Part shown: positions 1 to 5,416 of the stretch, piece after piece
How the letters are laid out: each line of letters opens with the position of its first letter
How positions within the stretch are numbered: the first letter of the stretch is position 1
NCBI GenBank assembly: GCA_903885895.1
Contig: CAISKC010000523.1
Coordinates: 1-12,177 of the forward strand
Direction of reading: 5' to 3'
DNA: 12,177 bases
From: an uncultured Legionella sp.
GTDB lineage: Bacteria; Pseudomonadota; Gammaproteobacteria; Legionellales; Legionellaceae
Notes under the pieces: generated by a model
What the model was told of the DNA's origin: nothing
What the model saw: the letters and a program-made list of their open reading frames with translations, nothing else
Database searches by the model: none
Position numbers and translations under genes: made by a program

Positions 1-16
1 ATAACATGATAAAGAT

Positions 17-112
17 CCGTTCGGGCTGAGGAGTAGCGCAGCTACGTCTCGAAGCCTAAAGCACAATCCTAGGCTTCGAGACAGCGCTAGCGCGCTTCCT
101 CAGCCCGAACGG
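17..112. repeat. Compound palindrome able to form a four-way junction
   Basis: The outer arms 17-32 and 97-112 are perfect 16-base inverted complements (CCGTTCGGGCTGAGGA and its complement). Inside, 46-58 and 70-82 form a perfect 13-base stem (GTCTCGAAGCCTA) with an 11-base loop. Between them lie two small side hairpins: 33-45 (GTAGC-GCA-GCTAC) and 83-96 (AGCGC-TAGC-GCGCT). Together the 96 bases fold on either strand into an outer stem, two lateral hairpins and a terminal stem. There is no open reading frame and no U-tract, so this is not a simple terminator. The CGTTCGGGCTGAG / CTCGAAGCC wording resembles intergenic palindromes repeated in many bacterial genomes; that link is from memory and unverified. 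Confidence 0.75.
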
Positions 113-161
113 GTCATAGTATCTATGAAATTATTTTATACATTTTCGTGGGGATACATCA

Positions 162-193
162 GGTTGCGAGGAGCGTAGCGACGAAGCAATCTA
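162..193 (+). repeat. Dispersed GCGAGGAGCGTAGCGACGAAGC-type intergenic repeat
   Basis: The sequence runs from GGTTGCGAGGAGCGTAGCG through ACGAAGCAATCTAG. It begins and ends with complementary TTGC/GCAA. This wording is familiar as a short intergenic repeat in several intracellular and environmental proteobacteria, including Rickettsiales and Legionellales. That recognition is recalled knowledge, and only one copy is present here. Confidence 0.5.
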
Positions 194-254
194 GTGACCT
201 TTGTGGATGCATCGGATTTATTGATAATCCATGTTTTTTTCGTCGCTATACTCT

Positions 255-290
255 TTGCAACGACGGCTTTAAAAATTGTACCGTACAGAG
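255..290 (-). repeat. Half copy of the GCCGTCGTTGCAACGACGGC palindrome
   Basis: Read on the minus strand this stretch matches 6877-6912 almost base for base: CTCTGTAC, then GTAC, then a run of T and A, then AAAGCCGTCGTTGC. There are only about two or three differences over 36 bases. The second half of the palindrome is missing, so it appears truncated at its centre. It lies downstream of mlaA, as the full copy lies in the space after der and proS. Confidence 0.65.
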
Positions 291-325
291 GTAAGTCCTA
301 TAAAAATCTTGCTCATAGCCTGAGA

Positions 326-1159
326 TTACGCTGCGGCAGTTTGCCGCAGATTAGGTTGTTTGTTGAGGACAATGGTCGGTACGTAGCTGCTGGCAGTGGT
401 GAGAGGGAATTGAGGTTTGGTTGCAGGCTCCGTTTTTTGACCGGTTGCAGTTTCTTCGTCTATGTAGAGCGATGTATCGTCTTCAGCATTTTCACCTCGC
501 ATCAAATAGCGACGGTGTTGCAGATAAGCGTCGCGAATAAAAGCGTATTTGTCTATAGATTCATTGATGAGACGTTCGTTGTCTAACATTTGCGCACGAA
601 GATCGACATAGCGTATACCTAGTAAGCTATACAAAGGTACCCAAGGGATGAGGGTATAGGGCGTAAAAAAAGTATAATCAAACATCAATGCCATGCCATC
701 GCGTATCGTGCTGGGCCCGAGGAGTGGAATCATCACATAGGGCGATTGTTTGTCTCCCCATTTGGCGAATGTTAGGCCCAAATCATTACTGCGTATAGGA
801 GCGTTATAGTTGGAACCAATGTCCAAGAGTCCACCAATCCCAAGTGTAGAATTCAGAACAAGGCGGCGTGCATCCTGAGAAGCATGTGGCAAATCGGCTT
901 GCAATATGTCATTCACCACAGTCGGTATCATATTGATATTGGTATAAAAGTTATTAATGGTTGCGCGCAGAAGATTGGGTGTGATGGTCACATATAGCGT
1001 AGCGATGGGTTTAGCGATGAGGGTGTCAAGCACGTGGTTGAACTTATAAATATCACGATTGATAGATTCGTAAGGATCTTCAGGATTCGGACCCGCCGTG
1101 AGACAACCCTGTAAACTTAGGGCAGTGATAAGCAAAGAAAGCCATTTTAGTGATTGCAT
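326..1159 (-). CDS. mlaA: MlaA (VacJ) outer-membrane phospholipid-asymmetry lipoprotein
   Basis: MlaA is the outer-membrane component of the Mla system. In the family it removes mislocalised phospholipids from the outer leaflet and passes them to periplasmic MlaC and the MlaFEDB transporter. The protein has 277 residues, against about 250 in E. coli. I chose the ATG at 1157-1159 because it gives a proper lipoprotein signal: K5, a hydrophobic stretch, then the lipobox LQGC with the acylated Cys at 19. The frame stays open upstream to 1240, but that would bury the signal peptide. The residue after Cys is Leu, not Asp, consistent with outer-membrane sorting. Family motifs are intact: DPYESINRDIYKFN (28-41), NSTLGIGGLLDIGS, LLGPSTIRDG and RDAYLQHRRYL. 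The last 50 or so residues form a polar, low-complexity tail (DDTSLYIDEETATG onward) beyond the usual family end. No mla transporter genes are adjacent. The ribosome binding site is weak. Confidence 0.93.
   Translation of the reverse strand: MQSLKWLSLLITALSLQGCLTAGPNPEDPYESINRDIYKFNHVLDTLIAKPIATLYVTITPNLLRATINNFYTNINMIPTVVNDILQADLPHASQDARRLVLNSTLGIGGLLDIGSNYNAPIRSNDLGLTFAKWGDKQSPYVMIPLLGPSTIRDGMALMFDYTFFTPYTLIPWVPLYSLLGIRYVDLRAQMLDNERLINESIDKYAFIRDAYLQHRRYLMRGENAEDDTSLYIDEETATGQKTEPATKPQFPLTTASSYVPTIVLNKQPNLRQTAAA
331..349 (-). other. Perfect hairpin inside the last codons of mlaA
   Basis: CTGCGGCA-GTT-TGCCGCAG forms an 8-base perfect stem with a 3-base loop. It encodes the final residues before the mlaA stop codon. 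No T run follows on the minus strand, so it is not a classic intrinsic terminator. It could protect the mRNA 3' end or be an eroded repeat. Its role is unknown. Confidence 0.4.
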
Positions 1160-1291
1160 GGGCGCCGTTAAGTTTATGCGATAATAAATAATAATATACC
1201 TGAGAACGACCGAGTGCCGCAAGTGCGGGGCTGTTGTCAATCCATATTACAAAGATATATAAGGAATTTTACCCGCAATAGCGGGATTTGA

Positions 1292-1320
1292 TTGCTAAAA
1301 TGGTCAGTTCGAGTGATAAT
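1292..1320 (+). promoter_or_regulatory. Candidate sigma70 promoter for the rodZ-hisS-yfgM-bamB-der cluster
   Basis: A -35-like TTGCTA (1292-1297) and a -10-like GATAAT (1315-1320) are separated by exactly 17 bases, giving a predicted start near 1327 and a leader of about 65 bases. An alternative is an extended -10, TGCTAAAAT at 1293-1301, without a good -35. Just upstream, 1272-1285 (CCCGC-AATA-GCGGG) is a small hairpin. This is pattern matching only. Confidence 0.35.
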
Positions 1321-1343
1321 AACCACCATTTATATGGGTTAGG

Positions 1344-1357
1344 GTCTGTTGACAGAC
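1344..1357. promoter_or_regulatory. Inverted repeat GTCTGT-TG-ACAGAC in the rodZ leader
   Basis: A perfect 6-base inverted repeat with a 2-base centre lies 34 bases before the rodZ start. It contains TTGACA (1349-1354), but no acceptable -10 follows at the right distance, so it is more likely an operator-like or leader hairpin element than a promoter. Its function is unknown. Confidence 0.25.
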
Positions 1358-1391
1358 GCGGGTAACTCTTTAGTAAGTTTTGGAGTATAGC

Positions 1392-2066
1392 ATGAGCATG
1401 ACGAGTACATTGAACGAAGAAATGCCAATTATTCAAGAGAAGCCTGGCGCGCAATTAGCAGCGCAGCGAGTTTTACGCGATTATTCGCAAGAATATGTTG
1501 CGGGTAAATTGCATTTACGGGTACGTATCATTGAATTATTGGAAGCTGATGATTATGAAAACATGCCTGAGCCAGTATTTATTAAAGGCTATTTAAGAGC
1601 TTATGCCAAATTATTGGGTGTGGCGCCTGATCCTTTGTTGGTTACCTTTAATGCGCTTTACGCGGATGAAAAGAAAACCGAGAGAACATTGTGGCAAAGT
1701 AGCCGACAAAGTAATAAAGCAGAATATGTGGTGCGTTGGGTAACTATTCTATTGAGTTTGGGCGTTTTGGTGGCAGTGGGTTTGTGGTGGGAATCTAGCA
1801 GAGAAAATGATCCTATTTTACCAGCAAAATTAGAGCAGCAGGCTCTGACACAACCTATGTTGCCAGCAAAACTAGAGCAACAGACATTGACTCAACCCGT
1901 GTTACCAGAAAATCTGGCGCAAAAACCTTTGACTCAACCAGCACCTGACCTTAACAATAATATTCGTTTGACGGATTTGTCTAAGATGCGTAACTTGCTT
2001 TCTACCGCAACACAAAAAGAACCTGTGATATCAGCACAAAAAGAATCTGCTGCAGGAGATGACTAG
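1392..2066 (+). CDS. rodZ: Short RodZ-like protein: cytoplasmic HTH, one membrane helix, repeat tail
   Basis: RodZ ties MreB filaments to the inner membrane and supports rod shape. The 224-residue product has the family's N-terminal HTH_25 domain at about 18-76. Diagnostic wording is PGAQLAAQR, LRVRIIELLEADDYENMPEP and FIKGYLRAYAKLLG. After a polar linker comes a single membrane helix at about 113-133 (VVRWVTILLSLGVLVAVGLWW), so the tail is periplasmic. That tail contains three 14-residue repeats (143-184) and ends soon after. The family's usual C-terminal beta-domain (DUF4115) and longer linker are absent; E. coli RodZ has 337 residues. The start is the ATG at 1392, with GGAG at 1382-1385 and 6 bases of spacing; a TTG at 1380 and a second ATG at 1398 are less likely. 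The stop overlaps the hisS start by one base. The family is secure; retention of full RodZ function is uncertain. Confidence 0.85.
   Translation: MSMTSTLNEEMPIIQEKPGAQLAAQRVLRDYSQEYVAGKLHLRVRIIELLEADDYENMPEPVFIKGYLRAYAKLLGVAPDPLLVTFNALYADEKKTERTLWQSSRQSNKAEYVVRWVTILLSLGVLVAVGLWWESSRENDPILPAKLEQQALTQPMLPAKLEQQTLTQPVLPENLAQKPLTQPAPDLNNNIRLTDLSKMRNLLSTATQKEPVISAQKESAAGDD
1818..1943 (+). repeat. Three in-frame tandem 42-base repeats within rodZ
   Basis: Units at 1818-1859, 1860-1901 and 1902-1943 encode LPAKLEQQALTQPM, LPAKLEQQTLTQPV and LPENLAQKPLTQPA. The first two are nearly identical in protein but differ at several synonymous positions. The third is more diverged, which points to older duplication followed by drift under coding constraint. 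The unit lies in the predicted periplasmic tail. Confidence 0.85.
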
Positions 2067-3370
2067 TGATAGAACGCATTCAAGCCATTCGTGGGATGAA
2101 TGATGTATTGCCAAATGAAACTGTAAAATGGCAAAAAATTGAGCGCATTTTTGCGCAATGTATGCGTGCCTACGGATATCAGGAAATACGTTTCCCAGTT
2201 TTAGAAAATACTGCTTTATTTAAACGCAGTATTGGCGCGGTGACGGATATCGTTGAAAAAGAAATGTATACGTTTCTTGATTTAAATCAGGAGTCGTTGA
2301 GCATGCGGCCGGAAGGTACGGCTGGTTGCTTACGTGCTTGTCTTGAACATGGTTTATTGCACAATCAACAACAAAAATTATGGTATAACGGCCCTATGTT
2401 TCGTTATGAGAAACCACAAAAGGGGCGTTATAGGCAGTTTCATCAGATTGGTGTGGAAGCATTGGGCTTTGCAGGGGTTGGTATTGAGTTGGAGTTAATC
2501 CTTCTCTGTCAACGTCTTTGGTCTCTTTTGGGGCTGGAACATGGGCTGCAATTACAAATCAACACCTTGGGTGTTTTGGAAGAACGGCAAGCTTATCGCC
2601 AAAAACTCATTGATTATTTTTCACAATATGAATCAATTTTGGATGAAGATTGCCAACGTCGCTTGCATCGCAGTCCGATACGAATTTTAGACAGTAAAAA
2701 TCCAGCGTTAAAAGATATCATCGCAGCAGCTCCAAAATTGATGGATAGTTTAAGTGAATCCAGCCGACAGCATTTTTCTGATTTGCAAACTGGTTTGACT
2801 GCTTTGAACATTCCTTACCAGATTAACCCTACTTTGGTACGGGGTTTGGATTATTATGGACACACGGTCTTTGAATGGGTAAGTGATCGCTTGGGTGCGC
2901 AAGCAACCGTCTGTGCTGGAGGACGCTATGATCTTCTCGTTGAGCAATTAGGAGGACAAGCTACGCCCGCAGTCGGATTTGCGTTAGGTGTAGAGCGTTT
3001 GTTACTTTTAATGGAAACCCTAGCGCCTATTTCTGAAGAGCCCAAAGTCGATGTTTTTGTGATTGTCGATGGAGAACCTTATCAAGCACAGGCTTTGGCT
3101 ATAGCTGAGCGCATACGTGCAGAAAGTGCTTGGAATGTTGTGGTATATTTAGGTCAAGGACGTATGAAAGCCCAATTTAAGCAGGCTGATAAATGTGGTG
3201 CGCGGTTTGCGATGATTTTGGGCGAACAAGAAATACAAGATGATATGGTCGGTATCAAAGATTTGCGCCAAGGCGGGCAACAAACGGTACCCCAGGTTGA
3301 TGCGCTTGAGGTGTTACGGGCGATGAGTGAGCAGTGGGGTAACGACTTACAAAAAAAGAAAATTTTGTAG
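2066..3370 (+). CDS. hisS: Histidyl-tRNA synthetase
   Basis: HisRS charges tRNA-His with histidine in the cytoplasm, using ATP. The 434-residue protein is a typical bacterial class II enzyme. Visible motifs are RGMNDVLP near the N-terminus, RPEGT (81-85), motif 2 RYEKPQKGRYRQF from R113, the histidine-specific motifs LVRGLDYYGHTVFEW (257-271) and GGRYDLL (285-291), and motif 3 GFALGVERLLLL from G304. A C-terminal alpha/beta anticodon-binding domain starts at about 330. The start is GTG at 2066, preceded by AGGAG at 2054-2058 and sharing its first G with the rodZ TAG, so translation is probably coupled. The C-terminus ends in a lysine-rich tail (NDLQKKKIL), and its TAG lies inside the GTAG head of a REP-like element (3367-3402). 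Confidence 0.98.
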   Translation: MIERIQAIRGMNDVLPNETVKWQKIERIFAQCMRAYGYQEIRFPVLENTALFKRSIGAVTDIVEKEMYTFLDLNQESLSMRPEGTAGCLRACLEHGLLHNQQQKLWYNGPMFRYEKPQKGRYRQFHQIGVEALGFAGVGIELELILLCQRLWSLLGLEHGLQLQINTLGVLEERQAYRQKLIDYFSQYESILDEDCQRRLHRSPIRILDSKNPALKDIIAAAPKLMDSLSESSRQHFSDLQTGLTALNIPYQINPTLVRGLDYYGHTVFEWVSDRLGAQATVCAGGRYDLLVEQLGGQATPAVGFALGVERLLLLMETLAPISEEPKVDVFVIVDGEPYQAQALAIAERIRAESAWNVVVYLGQGRMKAQFKQADKCGARFAMILGEQEIQDDMVGIKDLRQGGQQTVPQVDALEVLRAMSEQWGNDLQKKKIL

Positions 3371-3402
3371 GGTGGACAAGGGAGCAACAGCGACATGCCC
3401 AC
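3367..3402 (+). repeat. REP-like element, copy A (GTAGGGTGGACAA family)
   Basis: It begins GTAGGGTGGACAAGGGAGC and ends CATGCCCACT. GTGGACA and TGCCCAC pair at six of seven positions. The layout, a GTAG tetranucleotide followed by an imperfect palindrome, fits bacterial REP sequences processed by RAYT (TnpA-REP) HUH transposases. The TAG of the head is the hisS stop codon. Related copies occur at 6834-6869, 6966-7010 and 12139-12177. The trailing GTTCGAAG seen in other copies is lost here. Confidence 0.75.
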
Positions 3403-3428
3403 TAAAAAATTGAAACTTGGAGAGAGCT

Positions 3429-4106
3429 ATGTCTAGCGTTTATATGACAGAAGTTGAACAAATTGAAATGATCAAGAAATGGTGGAAGCGTTACCACCAG
3501 ATTATTCTTACGAGCTTGAGCGTTTTGTTGTTGTTGATATCAGGTGCACGTTATTGGCAGTGGCATCAACAAAAGCGTGCAGAAGATGCGTCTAATGCAT
3601 ATGAGCATTTGATGGTGGCATTTTCCGGTCAAGACTCTGAGTCTATTCAGGCCTACGCACAGCAGTTAGTCAGTCAATATTCTGGTACAGTTTATGCGGA
3701 TACCGCGCGTTTGATTCAAGCAAAATTAGCGTTGTCTTCTGGTGATTACGCTGCAGCTAAGCTCGCCTTACAGGCGGTTGCTGCTCATTCTAAATTTGAT
3801 ATCTTGGCGGATGTAGCACATTTGCGTTTGGCGCGTATTTTAATTTATGAGAAATCTTATGATGCGGCATTACAGGAATTGGAACGTGTCAAAAATACCA
3901 ATTATCTGTCTTTGCGTACAGAGTTGCGTGGTGATATTTATTACGCGCAAGGTAAGTTTTCAGAAGCACAGCATGAATATCAATCAGCAAAAACTGAGGT
4001 AGAAAAATCTGGCATTAATAATTTATTTTTAGAAATGAAGCAACAAAATGTCTTGATAGCGCTTCATTCATTGACGCCAATCCATACAGCACATGCGTTA
4101 TCGTAA
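3429..4106 (+). CDS. yfgM: YfgM-type tetratricopeptide membrane protein
   Basis: YfgM-family proteins are single-pass inner-membrane proteins with a periplasmic TPR domain. In E. coli YfgM works with PpiD at the SecYEG translocon and helps hand over periplasmic and outer-membrane proteins. The 225-residue product has a short cytoplasmic N-terminus with the characteristic MTEVEQIEMIKKWWKRY, a membrane helix at about 25-40, then helical repeats rich in Ala and Tyr (DASNAYEHLM, SGDYAAAKLALQAVAAHS, YEKSYDAALQELERVK, QGKFSEAQHEYQSAK). It is slightly longer than E. coli YfgM (206). The start is the ATG at 3429 with GGAG at 3419-3422, 6 bases away; the frame also opens at TTG 3417 but without a ribosome binding site. 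Its place between hisS and bamB matches the conserved gammaproteobacterial order. Confidence 0.9.
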   Translation: MSSVYMTEVEQIEMIKKWWKRYHQIILTSLSVLLLLISGARYWQWHQQKRAEDASNAYEHLMVAFSGQDSESIQAYAQQLVSQYSGTVYADTARLIQAKLALSSGDYAAAKLALQAVAAHSKFDILADVAHLRLARILIYEKSYDAALQELERVKNTNYLSLRTELRGDIYYAQGKFSEAQHEYQSAKTEVEKSGINNLFLEMKQQNVLIALHSLTPIHTAHALS

Positions 4107-4136
4107 TTTGAGTATAGGTTTATTAAGTGAGGAAAC

Positions 4137-5309
4137 ATGCGTTTTTTTTATAAAGTACTGATGTTCGTTTTGCTAGGTGTGGGGTTACAAGCTTGTACAC
4201 TGGTTGATAATTATATTTTGGGTAAAGACAATACGCTTCGACCTAAGCCGCTGCCCGCAATCAAAGCCAAAGTCATCTTGACACAAGTTTGGTCGGCTCA
4301 AATTGGGGATACACATCAAACCCAGATGTATTACAAACTAAAACCGGTTACGGTTGGTAAAAAAATCTATACCGCTGATACCAGTGGTCGAATTAGTGCT
4401 GTATCGCAGCGCGGCAAAATTTTGTGGACCACTCCTTTGCCGCATGGCATCGTTTCTGGGCCGAGTGTGGCGCATGATCGAGTGATGGTGGCTACCGATA
4501 CGGGGACTTTGGTTGCACTTTCTTCATTGGATGGTCATGTCATCTGGGAAGTACCGTTGTCTGGAGAGTCGTTGGCCAAACCAGTAACAACCGGGCATGT
4601 TGTGATGGCTAAAACCATTGATGGAAACTTGTACGCATTAGATTTGGCGACAGGAAAACAAATATGGAAGATCGAACATGGTGCACCTAATTTGATTTTA
4701 AAAGCGAGTTCATCTCCAGTTATCGTAGGCAATACGGCATTAGTTGGTTATTCTGACGGAAAATTGGATGCGGTTGATGTAGCGCAGGGTCGTGTCATGT
4801 GGCAACGTGGTATTGCTTATGCGAATGGTTCAAGTGATGTAGAGCGGCTGGTTGACATTGATGCTGATCCTTTGGTGCATAACCAATGGATTTATTTGGC
4901 CAGTTATCAAGGAAATATTGGCGCATTTGATCTCGATAATGGCCAATTTGTCTGGTCGAAACAAGCTTCTATCTACAAAAATATGGCCATGGACTCTGAT
5001 ACATTGTATGTCACGGATAGCCACGATGTTGTGTGGGCGTATCAATTGTCCACGGGACATATCAAGTGGAAGCAAACCGCGCTAAGAAGTTATGGTTTGA
5101 CCGAGCCTATATTATTAGGATCACGTGTGCTGGTTGGGGACAAAAGCGGTCAGTTACATGTGCTGGCGAAATCAACGGGTGCTTTGATCGGGATAGAAAA
5201 AGTAGGCGTGCCAATTTATATTTCTCCAGCAGTGTCACACGATGGACATTTGTTAGTGATGACCTCTGATGGCGTATTGCATGCTTATAAGGCTGAGAGT
5301 GTAAAGTAG
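4137..5309 (+). CDS. bamB: BamB outer-membrane assembly lipoprotein
   Basis: BamB is a lipoprotein of the BAM complex. It binds BamA at the periplasmic face of the outer membrane and aids beta-barrel insertion. The 390-residue protein starts with a lipoprotein signal peptide (MRFFYKVLMF, hydrophobic core, lipobox LQAC, acylated Cys20). The rest is a PQQ-like beta-propeller: blade motifs of the form A-x-D-x-x-x-G-x-x-x-W recur, as in ALSSLDGHVIWEV, ALDLATGKQIWKI, AVDVAQGRVMWQR, AFDLDNGQFVWSK and AYQLSTGHIKWKQ. Length agrees with E. coli BamB (392). A GAGG at 4129-4132 precedes the ATG by 4 bases, and the gap from yfgM is 30 bases. Its stop TAG falls in the GTAG head of the palindromic element at 5306-5393. 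Confidence 0.96.
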   Translation: MRFFYKVLMFVLLGVGLQACTLVDNYILGKDNTLRPKPLPAIKAKVILTQVWSAQIGDTHQTQMYYKLKPVTVGKKIYTADTSGRISAVSQRGKILWTTPLPHGIVSGPSVAHDRVMVATDTGTLVALSSLDGHVIWEVPLSGESLAKPVTTGHVVMAKTIDGNLYALDLATGKQIWKIEHGAPNLILKASSSPVIVGNTALVGYSDGKLDAVDVAQGRVMWQRGIAYANGSSDVERLVDIDADPLVHNQWIYLASYQGNIGAFDLDNGQFVWSKQASIYKNMAMDSDTLYVTDSHDVVWAYQLSTGHIKWKQTALRSYGLTEPILLGSRVLVGDKSGQLHVLAKSTGALIGIEKVGVPIYISPAVSHDGHLLVMTSDGVLHAYKAESVK

Positions 5310-5393
5310 GTTGGGCCTTTTGACTCAACGCAGTACCACAATAACCTGTTGCTGAAGCGCTTCGCGCAATGGTTGGGCCAAGGCCCAACCTAC
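5306..5393. repeat. Paired inverted REP-like element (BIME-like) between bamB and der
   Basis: The element has perfect 14-base terminal inverted repeats: GTAGGTTGGGCCTT at 5306-5319 and its complement at 5380-5393. The right half is itself a hairpin (GGTTGGGCC-AA-GGCCCAACC, 5371-5390). The centre holds the palindrome GAAGCGCTTC (5354-5363). Both ends carry a GTAG head on opposite strands, which is the arrangement of two REPs facing each other. The left head supplies the bamB stop codon. The element fills most of the 107 bases before der and could form a strong RNA hairpin that affects read-through or mRNA stability. Confidence 0.8.
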
Positions 5394-5416
5394 ATTTAAT
5401 ATTATCGAGTATATCT

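Larger units (their letters stand above)
1..325. other. Gene-free repeat-rich intergenic region downstream of mlaA
   Basis: I see no credible coding region here. The only open frame of any length (plus strand, from about 194) runs antisense into the conserved end of mlaA, has no ribosome binding site, and its translation resembles nothing. The stretch holds a large cloverleaf-like palindrome (17-112), a GCGAGGAGCGTAGCGACGAAG-type dispersed repeat (162-193) and a half copy of the palindrome found again at 6877-6928 (255-290). A 10-base inverted pair, TAGCGACGAA at 176-185 and its complement at 239-248, links the last two. No clear rho-independent terminator for mlaA is visible, since no hairpin is followed by a T run on the minus strand. 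Confidence 0.6.

Noticed and set aside
194..586. 130-residue plus-strand open frame near the left end
   Set aside because: It has no ribosome binding site, its 5' part runs through repeats, and its 3' half is antisense to the conserved C-terminal part of mlaA.
1160..1240. N-terminal extension of mlaA to 1240
   Set aside because: It would place 27 residues ahead of a clear lipoprotein signal peptide, which starts at the ATG at 1159.
1235..1240. Minus-strand TTGACA as the mlaA promoter
   Set aside because: The hexamer at the expected -10 position (GCACTC) does not fit; the mlaA promoter stays unassigned.
1349..1354. TTGACA as the -35 box of the rodZ promoter
   Set aside because: No acceptable -10 lies 16-18 bases downstream, and transcription would begin on the ribosome binding site.
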